Part shown: piece by piece, positions 22,480 to 33,915 of the stretch
Layout of the letters: each line of letters opens with the position of its first letter
Numbering within the stretch: the first letter of the stretch is position 1
Origin: Agapetus fuscipes
Lineage: Eukaryota; Arthropoda; Insecta; Trichoptera; Glossosomatidae
Length of the DNA: 64,000 nt
Assembly (NCBI GenBank): GCA_951799405.1
Contig: OX637353.1
Coordinates: forward strand, 3,596,001 to 3,660,000
Reading direction: 5' to 3'
Translations under genes and position numbers: made by a program
Notes under the pieces: generated by a model
Database searches by the model: none
Seen by the model: only the letters and a program-made list of their open reading frames with translations
What the model was told of the DNA's origin: nothing

Positions 22480-25400
22480 GACGGACGTTTTTGAAAGATA
22501 GTGTTTTTTGGCATGTCCTGTACCAGGACAACAAAAATTTCACACCAAATCAAAACTTTCTTTATAGCAAGAAAGTAAAAATATAAGACGCATGGACATC
22601 AAAAACTAAATATGAAACAAATTCCAATTTAAAAAACCCTAGCCGCCAACATTACAGATCAACCACCATTTCTTTCAAGTAAATAATAATGTGTTCTGAT
22701 GAGTAATAATGAGTTCCTTTGTATGGCGCCTTTTCATGACCCTTGGGCATCCCAAAGGCGCAAAAAAAAAAATGAAGTAACGCAACTAAAAAAAATGCAA
22801 CTAAGCTACACATATAGTGTAACTTCTGGCAGCGTTATCCCCGAAGGAGTCGCATTGGCGAGTTGAACCTATTTATTTTTACAGGTAAGGGACCGGCCTT
22901 ACACCAACCACTGCAGTCGATGTGGGGGTTTCCCAGCTCCTGAGAGGGCTGGTACTTAATTCTTGTGAAGGCTGATTAAACCTTGCCGGAATTCTATTTG
23001 GGGTTTGAAATAAACACCGAAACGGGAAATTATTTCTAACACTCTCGGTGGGATTCGAACCCGAACTCACGGGATGTATACAAGCACTCTAGCAACTGAG
23101 CTTTCGACCGGACTTTGAAACAATAGTAAATTAATTAAAACAAAATATTAAAACCAGTCAACAAATCGTCTTGTCATTGTCGTAAAAAATAGAAACCGAG
23201 GTGCGCCTTTGTTTATGAACATAAGCCCTGCAACTCTTGTCGAACTTACTTTAAATAGGGGGGACATTGGCAAAGTGTTTTTTTTTTACAGTATGAGTGG
23301 TCAGCCTCATACCATCCTATAATTCAAGGAATAAACATGAACACAATGAAAAAAAAACACCAGTAAGCTATACATATAGTATAACTTCTTGTCACGTTAT
23401 ACCCGAAGTGCTTCACATGTGGCGAGTGGAAACTTTTTATTTTTACAGGTAAGGGGGCCGTCCTCAGTTTTGCCAAGCATAAGGGAAAACTTATGTTAAT
23501 CGGTAGTCGTCACAGTGCTCCTCCCACATACATTTTGGTATGAGGCTGACCCCCCATACTGTAACAAATGGTTCACTTTGCCCATGTCCCCCCTGTTTCA
23601 GGGAAGGATGGCAAGAGTTGTGGGACTTACGTTCATTTGAGATTGGGTTCTTATGTTGTAAGTCCACAGTTGCAAAAATCTACAAACTTTTATGATTCAT
23701 TAATAATGTATTGCCACAAGCAGACGCCTATAATTTTGCCTTACACAATAGACACATGCCGCATGTGACCCTACAATATAATAATAATAATAATAAACAC
23801 AGAATTTATATAGCGCCTTTTATGACAATGTGTCACTACAAAGGCGAGTATAAACCTCCATTTTAAATTATCACAAGCCCTTTAACTCCTACCAATCTTC
23901 ATTGAAACATGGGTGACACTGGAAAAGTAAACCAATTCTTACATTGGGGGTAGTCAGCCTCATATTGACCTATGATCTAGGAACAATAAAAAAGTATTCC
24001 AATTGATACCGTCTGTATTTACTAAGTATGTATATAAAGAGAACGTAGAAAGTTGTACAGAATACCTACATTTTTTTTTAAAGTCAAGTCTTTGCTACCA
24101 ACATTACAGATCAACCCCCATTTGTTTGGTTCTTATATAGGTTCTTCTTTCATTTCCTTCAGTCATAACCGTTTTTATAAAGAACACAATAAAGTTATCT
24201 TTTTCGTTATCTTTTTATCTAGATAATTTATCGGCGATTATCTTTTTATCTAGATGATTTTTTTGGCCATCATCTTTATCTGTTATCTAAGATGATTTGG
24301 CTGGACTTTTGGGAAATTATCTACAGATAATCTGTACAGATAAATTTTGGTTATCTGTGCCCACCTCTGAGTACATATTGCTCACAAAGCCCTCCCCGCC
24401 TGAGATACAGGATTTTCCTAGTTCAGGCACATGTATTATTATTCTCTTATTCCATTTTAAGTTTAAATAACATTTATTTCAATATTTTAACTCATTTTAT
24501 TCAGAGACATGTAAAAATGTAATGTTAAGTATTTTTTGTGTATCATTAATATCAGAAAGTTATACAGATATATTGTATAGAAGCTCTCCACGCCTGAGAC
24601 ACAGGTTTTCCTAGTTCAGGCACATGTATTATTTTCTTACTTAAGTTAAAAAGCTGCACCTTATGTTAATCTTCTGAAAAACAGTTTTATGAATAAATTA
24701 TTATTATTATTATTATAACTGTGTGAACAGATACATACTTAAAAATACAAATTATATTTTCAAATATGCTCTTCGCCAGGTTGAAAAATTCATAAACCTT
24801 TATCAAAGGTCCGTCTAGCCTTACAGCAACTGGGTGTTGCTTGAGAATCCATAGCCATCTATAGCGATGCCCAAGCTTGAAGACGGCTCTTGAGGTGTGA
24901 TTTACACAAAAACAGCGCTCACCTAATAAATCATTCTAATATTAAAACTCCTTATCAATGAATATAATATTATTAACACAATTTCCTCTATTGTTGCAGG
25001 GCTCTTTTAGCAACAAACAGGTGAAGTACGTGACCTTCTGCCGGCTGCTTTTTGAGCACCATGTTATGAACTGCCTCCTCAGGTCTGGAAACACTGACCT
25101 GACCGAGGACATTGTGGAGATAGTCAGTGGATACACATCAATGCCAAGACTCACACAGTCACAAGTAAGTCAGGGAACATCCTGCTCATCTTTTAATGTA
25201 TCACCATATTCTGCCCAGCGCCACTTTAACCTTTTCACTTCTGAATATTCTGGCTGTATGAATACCCCCACTGTCAATATTTCCACTGGCAGACTTCTGA
25301 ATTCTTGAACACAGATGTCAGGGATGAGTTGAAAGTTGGATGACGTATATGATTGAAAGCCGCACTGTGTTCAAGTTAACACTTGACGCCTATGTGTATC

Positions 25401-28400
25401 GCCCGCAGTTGAAGGGTTAAAAGTAGCTTTGTTAGGGATCTACCAGGAGCACAGAGTGTAGAGCACTTTTAACAGGTTGATTGTGTGTGACATCCCTAGA
25501 TATTATAAATGTTCCATAGATATTATAAACATTCAAAATGTATAATAATATCATTAGTTTTATGATGAAGCTCAACTCTGGCATGAATTTCTCAGAATGA
25601 AGCGCAGAAAATCAAGTCCATCGTTGACCTGCTGTCGGTGACCTTGGAAGCCAACAAGGGCCAGGTGGAGGAGCAGTCGGATCCCAAGGTCAGAGCTGAG
25701 CCAGAGGCCCCGCTGGTGCTCTCCCTGCTGAGCGGGAAGCCCGTCAGGCTGGTATGTGTGCTGGTTTTTATTGCATTTGCAAATCACTTAACAGCATTCT
25801 GCCTTGAAAATTCGGACACTGATTTAGGATCTGAGGGTTTATTTGCCAGATTTGCCTTTTGACCTGTCCATAATTCACATCGAAATTTAGTGTTGCAAAT
25901 GTCACCCCTACGACAGGTAAGGTCGGTAAAAGTTGTAGGGCTTATGTTCATTTGAGGTTTGGATTTTATTTGTAAGTACACATTCAGCATTTGTAAGCGC
26001 GAACTACACGTGTTTGTTTGTGGGCATGCATTTGAGAACTTTAAATGAATATATCCTTGCAACTTAGATTATAATTATGATTATAGATGTTAATAATGAA
26101 GGGAATTTTTTGGATGATGAGACCTTATAAATGAATGGATGCTTCTCGCTTTGTCCTTCATTGTTAAATTTGAATCTATATCTATAATCTATAATCTAAG
26201 TTGCAAGGATATATTCATTCAAAGCTCTCAGATGTATGCCCACAAACAAACACGTGTAGTTCGCGCTTACAAATGCTGATTGTGTACTTACAAATAAAAT
26301 CCAAACCTCAAATGAACATAAGCCCTGCAACTCTTGCCGACATTCCCTGAAACAGGGGTGACATTGGCAAAGTGAACCATTTTTTACAGTATGGGTGGTC
26401 AGCCTCATACCAACCTATAAGTCAAGGAATAAATGCACAAATTTGAAGAACAACCCGATCTGCAGCAACTGCCATTTCTTAAACATTAAATACAGAGCAA
26501 CAAGTGATACAAACCACAAAACAACTAGCACAATATGTAATTATAGACAAAAAATGATTAGAATAGCAAAATAACGAATTGATTATGAATAATAATATAT
26601 GTTTATCCAACTTTTCACTTAAAAAATGGTTAACTTCAATTATAATATTATTGATAAAAAAATGAACATTGATGACCGCGTTTTTGACTCGATAAATGAT
26701 ACAAACATCAATTTACATAAATCCGATACTATGCTATTGCTATTTCATATGAATATAAGAAGCATCGAAAAAAACTTTAACGAATTTGTACTAACATTAA
26801 AAACATTAAATGTTCACCGGATGTTATAGTGTTAACGGAGACGCATAGCGCCGGTGAAATGAACTATAATATCCCTGAATATAGCTACTTTACAACGCTA
26901 AACAAAATGAATAAGAATAAAATTAAAAATTAAAATGTGTTCCCTGCGCATTTATTTTAATCAGTATGTATTGTAAAGGGAATAAGAGGATTTTTTTTTT
27001 TAATTTTTGAAATGTCATTGTCCTGAAGATACACTGAGAGAAATTTTTCAATTGGATAAGTCTATTGAAAAATATCCTATTGTAGGAATTGACGGTCTAT
27101 TCTGAGAATGAAATGTGGTTGATTGTAGGAACCGTCAAAATCCTATTAGAGGGATTTCCTATTGTGAGAACAGGCAGTCTATTGTGACAATAGGTTTGCG
27201 GTGGGCTTTCGGCAGTTCTCGGCCATTCTCGGCTATTTCACCCGAGCCGATATAATATTGTCCAATTATGACAATAAGCTTGGAGTCTATTGAAATTGTT
27301 CAAGCTTTTTTGGCTAGAGGTGCTTTTCAAGTTCACATACATTTTTCTCGAATACTCGATACTAGAGTATTATGAAAAAAATCATACTAGGTGTAAAGTT
27401 CATGGGGCTTCCACACGCTTGCCAACCATAGAGTTATAAAGGTATAGAGATGAAGTCCAGACCAAAATAATGTCGCCTATTTTTTGGACTGAAGCGCTGA
27501 ACCTCGATCCGCGTGAAATTGTAATGCTCGGTTTTGCCCTCATTACTTCGTCAGCGCTCGGATCGTTAACATCTCAATAAAAATGTTTTTTTTAGTGAAA
27601 GGATGCAAAAATAGGTCCGAAAAAAATTAAAAAGTGGATGGAATCACATTTCACAAGTAATTTTATGTTTTTTATATGCTAATTAACGTTTTATTTATAT
27701 TTTGAACGAATTATTAACAGTCGCGTGCTAGAGGAGCGCGTTCACTAGATAGATAGTGTTCCAGCGTGTGTAAGAAAGGGACAACAGCGCCCAGGGTTGT
27801 ACTCAAAATAATGACATGACTAAATAATGACAATGGACATGCTGTCGGTGGACATTATGTCGGGGGAACATTTTGTCCATGGGCATTGTATCGGTGGACA
27901 TTATGTCGGTGGGACATATGTCGGTGGGCATTCTTTCCGTGGACATTCTGTCGGTTGACATTCTGCCGGTGGACATTATGTCGGGTGAACATTTTGTCCA
28001 TGGACATTGTATCGTTGGACATTATGTCGGTGGGACATATGTCGGTGGGCATTCTTTCCGTGGACATTCTGTCGGTGGACATTCTGTCGGTTGACATTCT
28101 GCCGGTGGACATTTTGTCGGGGAACATGTTTGTCCGTGGACATTGTATCGGTGGACATTGTGTCGATGGACATTCTATCGGGTAGACATTTTGCCCGTGG
28201 ACATTGTATCGGTGGACATTTTGTCGCGTGGACATTGTATCGGAGGACATTATGTCGGTGGACATTTTGTCGGGTGAACATTCTGTCGGGTGAACATTTT
28301 GTCCGTGGACATTGTATCAGTGGACATTATGTCGGTGGGACATATGTCAGTGGACATTCTTTCCGTGGACATTTTGTGGGTGGACATTTTGTCGCGTGGA

Positions 28401-31400
28401 CATTATGTCGGTGGGACATTATGTCAGTGGATATTCTTTCCGTGAATATTCTGTCGATAGACATTCTGTCGGTTGACATTCTGCCGGTGGACATTTTGTC
28501 GGGGGCCATGTTTGTCCGTGGACATTGTATCGGTGGACATTGTGTTGGTGGACATTCTGTCGGGTGGACATTTTGTCCGTGGACATTGTATCGGTGGACA
28601 TTATGTCGGTGGACATTTTGTCGGGTGGACATTCTGTCGGGTGAACATTTTGTCCGTGGACATTGTATCGGTGGACATTATGTCGGTGAGACATATGTCA
28701 GTGGACATTCTTTCCGTGGACATTTTGTGGGTAGACATTTTGTCGGAGGACAGGTTTGTCCGTGGATATTGTATCGGTGGACATTGTGTCGGTGGACATT
28801 CTTTCGGGTGGACATTTTGTCCGTGGACATTGTATCGGTGGACATTATGTCGGTGGACATCTTATCGGGTGGACATTCTGTCGGGTGAACATTTTGTCCG
28901 TGGACATTGTATCGGTGGACATTATGTCGGTGAGACATATGTCAGTGGACATTCTTTCCGTGGACATTTTGTGGGTGGACATTTTGTCGGATGACATGTT
29001 TGTCCGTGGATATTGTATCGGTGGACATTGTGTCGGTGGACATTCTGTCGGGTGGACATTTTGTCCGTGGACATTGTATTTGTTTGGTATTTTGTATTTG
29101 CATTGGTGGGCATTATGTCGGTGGACATTTTGTCGCGGGGACATTGTATCGGTGGACATTATGTCGGTGGACATTTTGTCGGGTGGACATTCTGTCGGGT
29201 GAACATTTTGTCCGTGGGCATTGTATTTGTTTGGTATTTTGTATTTGCATTGATGGGCATTATGTCGGTGGACATTTTGTCGCGGGGACATTGTATCGGT
29301 GGACATTATGTCGGTGGACATTTTGTCGGGTGGACATTCTGTCGGGTGAACATTTTGTCCGTGGGCATTGTATCGGTGCACATTATGTCGGTGGACATTT
29401 TGTGGCGTGGACATTTTGTCGCGTGGACATTTTTTCACGTGGATATTTTGTCCGTGGACATTGTGTCGATGCACATTCTGTTGGTGGATCTTCTGTCGGG
29501 GGACATTTTGTCCGTGGACATTTTGTCGGGTGGAAATTTTATCAGAGGGACATTTTGTCCGTGTACATTATGACGGTGGACATTTTGTCGCGTGGACATT
29601 TCGTCGCGTGGACATTTTGTCACTTGGACATTTCGTCCGTGAACATTGTGTCGATGGACATTCTGTTGGTGGACATTCTGTCGGTGGACATTTTGTCGGT
29701 GGACATTTGGTCGGGTGGAAATTTTGTCGGGGGGACATTTTGTCCGTGTACATTATGTCCGTGGACATTCTATCAATGTACATTTTGTCGTCGCACCGAT
29801 TAATTTTACTCGTCCCGTAACCATATACAAGTTATATTTTGATTTTAAATAATTAAATATGAAAATCTTTTTTGTTTTTATTATTTATTCATACCCTGAA
29901 TCGGCTCTGGTAATATTTTTTTGCCAGGGCGATCTGTGACCGTTTTGATCGTAAAAGTTCTGTACACAAATGGATTTTGGTGTCATTGGTTTGAACTAAT
30001 CATATAACATTGCGTAAAAACCATATATGTGTGTACAGAACTTTATTCCCATTCGTTTCAGAGCATCCATTGGTACATCGTGTCGGCAGAGCAAGACAAA
30101 GATATACTGTCTTCGCATACAATGTAAAAAACATCTGTCAGATGGACAATAAAGTATTCAACACAAACGTGCCCGGCTCAAGATGCAAAAAATGATTTTT
30201 TGTGTACTACATGTGTAGACACTGTGTGACCAATATTTGAATTTGTCATTTGACCCTTCTAGAGTTGGCTCCATATTTCGTCGTTTCTTTTGTATGGAAC
30301 ACGTAGTCTATTTATTATTATGTCAATGTTGCCAACCCATCTCAAGTCAAGCGCACAGTGTGTCGTCTAGAACATGCTAGCTGGACAAAATTTTGTCTAA
30401 TTGACTAATTTTGTCCAGCTAGCATGTTCTAGACGACACACTGTGCGCTTGGCTACAAGCCAAGTGCACAGTTCATCATCATCATTAAGTAAATAGAAGA
30501 AGAAGAATTAAAAATGTTACTTCCGGAATAAAAATAAAAGAAGTCAACATGTGTTTCTTTTCTCAATAAATAAAACTAAATAAATAAAAATAACAAAAGG
30601 TTATGTGCCCAGTACTATATCTATAATCTATAATCTAAGTTGCAAGGATATATTCATTTAAAGCTCTCAGATGTATGCCCACAAACCAACAAGTGTAGTT
30701 CGCGCTTACAAATGCTGAATGTGTACTTACAAATAAAATCCAAACCTCAAATGAACATAAGCCCCACAACTTTTGCCGACCTTCCCTGAAACAGGGGTGA
30801 CATTGGCAAAGTGAACCATTTTTTACAGTATGGGTGGTCAGCCTCATACCAACCTATAAGTCAAGGAATATGAATAATAAATTACATTTAAATATAAAAA
30901 AGAACAAAACCTTACAAAGAAATCTGTACAAAAAAAGTCAAAAATTTCCTATGCAAAAAATGTAGCAAATGAATACACCAACATTAGAAATCAACATTGC
31001 AGATTAGCCGCCACTTCTTCCTGTCCTTGCATACTTCTTTCATTTCATCCAGAGTCATAACCTTTTTCATACAAGTCCTCCTTTTATTATGACTCTGGAT
31101 ATCCCATTCATTCGCTATTTCAGAGATTTGATCCTTCCATACTTTTCTCGGTCTTCCTCTACCACGACATCCATCTATTCTAGCAATATATACTTTCTTC
31201 GTCAATCTTTCATCACTCATTCTCTCCAAGTGCCCGAACCATCTTAACATACTTCTTTTAATCTTCACTTTCACACTTTCCCTTACACCACATTCTTCTC
31301 TTACAAAATCATTCCTCACCCTGTCACTTCGTTTTTTCCCAATCATACTTCTTAGATAGTCCATTTCTACTGTATGGACTTTACTAATTTCCCTTTCACT

Positions 31401-33879
31401 CACCGTCCAGGCTTCACTTCCATACATCAAGGTTGGCACTAGTATACCATCGTGCACCGCCAATCTAACATTTTTTGAGAGATTTTGGTTCCTGGCGATG
31501 CAAGCGGTCGCACCCAGTACACACCTGCCTTTCATTATTCTTCTTTCAAATTCACCGGCCATTCTTCCATCTTTTTCAAACTTACTTCCCAAATATACAA
31601 ACTCATTTACAACATCAACATTCATTCCATTAATTTTAAATTCATAATTCATATTTTCATCATCTCTTTCAAAAATCAAAACTTTCGTCTTTCTTGCATT
31701 CAACTTCAAATTATTACCTAAGATTTATATTAAATGCATTCCCACAAGCAGATATGTATAATTTCGCGCTAACACATGCCGCATGTGGACCTACAATATA
31801 AAAACCCAATCTCAAATGAACATAAGCCCAACAACTCTTGCCGACCTTCCCTGAAACAGGTGTGCCATTGGCAAAGTGAATCATTTTCTGCAGCATGGGT
31901 GGTCAGCCGCAAACCAACCTATAAGTCAAGGAACATACACAATAAATTATGTTTTTAAAATCAATAAACAATAATATGGACATCCAAAACAATGATCTAC
32001 CCTAATCTAATCTAATCTAATCTAAGCTGCAAAGATATATATCATTTAAGTTTTATATTAAATGCATTCCCACAAGCAGATATGTATAATTTCGCGCTAA
32101 CACATGCCGCATGTGGACCTACAATATAAAAACCCAATCTCAAATGAACATAAGCCTTGCAACTCTTGCCGTCCTTCCCTGAAACAAGGGTGACATTGGC
32201 AAAATGAACCAATTTTTACAGTATGGGTGGTCAGCCGCATAACAACCTATAAGTCAAGGAACATACATGACAAATTACATTTTTTAAAATCAATAAATAA
32301 CAATATATACATTATACATGGACATAAAAAACTAAATCATAAAACCGATTTTACTTCAACAAACCCCAGCCGCCAACATCACAGATCAACCGCCATTTCT
32401 TTCTATCCTTACATACTTCTTTCATTTCCTCCAGAGTCATAACCTTCTTCATACAAGCTCTTCTTTTATTATGACTCTGGATATTCCATTCATTCGCAAT
32501 TTCGGATATTTGGTCCATCCATACCTTTCTCGGTCTTCCTCTACCACGACATCCATCTATTCTACCAACATATACTTTCTTCATCAGTTTTTCCTCATTC
32601 ATTCTCTCCATATGCCCAAACCATCTTAACAAACTTCTTTTAATCTTCACTTTCACACTTTCTCTTGCACCACATTCTTCTCTTACAAAATCATTCCTCA
32701 CCCTGTCACTCCGTTTTTTCCCAATCATACTTCTTAGAAAGTCCATTTCAACAGTATGGACTTTACTAATTTCACTTTCATTCACCGTCCAGGCCTCGCT
32801 TCCATACATACCCTAAATTATCTTATTGATTTTATTTCTTCTAATATCAATCAATATGTATACATATTGTAGGGTTTGTGTTTCACACAGTGAAAATTCA
32901 TTTTATTTAAAATCAAAGTATTTTTATAAACGTTGTTTTATTTTCACAATATTATATTGTGAAAATAAAACAACGTTTAATAAAAAATACTTTGATTTTA
33001 AATATGTATACACTATACATCAACGATTTCAACTAGCTTTATTTAAAGCATCATTAAAACCTATAAATGATAATTTAATTATTTTTGAGATGTACACAGA
33101 AAACGTTTCCTTCTGCCCAATAGAACGACAGCATTCTTTTATTGGGATTAAGCAATGAAATTATGGTTGAAATACCAATTACAGTGTGAAAATGACAAAA
33201 GATATACAACTTTCATATACACCTCCTGAAATTTTAAAGGCTACAACATCCATATACACCTCCTGAAATTTTAAAGGCTACAACATCTTTCATAACTGCA
33301 ATCCATAGTACTTCAATATCTTTAAATGAGCCCAATTTCATTTGATATAATGTCCATGAAAATATGCACGCTCAATTGTTGTAAGTTATTGGGCGATGCC
33401 GTCTCACTACAATAGTTACAATGATCACTTCAAAATAAGATTTCTTCGCTCATCTTTTCCATTTTCTGAAGAACAGCCATTCCCAAATTTACAAATCCAC
33501 AAAACTATTGAATCTCATTTATAAAAAAAAGGCAGGATAAAATCTGCGGGGTCAGCTAGTTAATAAATAAATGTACCAGACACTTAGACCTCAAAGTAAT
33601 CATTTTCTTTGTACTTTTTTCAGTGATTTTGAACTGGAAGATGATGAAGATGATACAAGTGATGTCAACAACGATGATGAAGAAGAAGTTCCAAAGAAAC
33701 AGAAACTCTCCCAAAATGATAATGAGACAAAGAAAAACAAAATTCAAGAATCAGATGACGAGGACAGTGAGGAGGATGGTGATGATAAAAGTGATGATAA
33801 AAGTGAACAGAAACTCTCCACAAATAATAAAACACAAAAAAATAAAAAGCAAGAATCAGATGATGAGAACAGCCAGGAA

Positions 33880-33915
<36 letters not shown>

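Noticed and set aside
22269..22586. Frames of histidine/threonine or cysteine/valine repeats
   Set aside because: Translation of the CA microsatellite.
27836..29796. CRISPR-like array
   Set aside because: Repeats are contiguous with no unique spacers, no cas genes, and the context is eukaryotic.
27855..29820. Long overlapping open frames on both strands (up to 293 and 209 residues) rich in C, W, H or M, S, T
   Set aside because: They are produced by the 17-18-bp minisatellite, whose unit lacks stops in several frames. No domain, no splice or start context.
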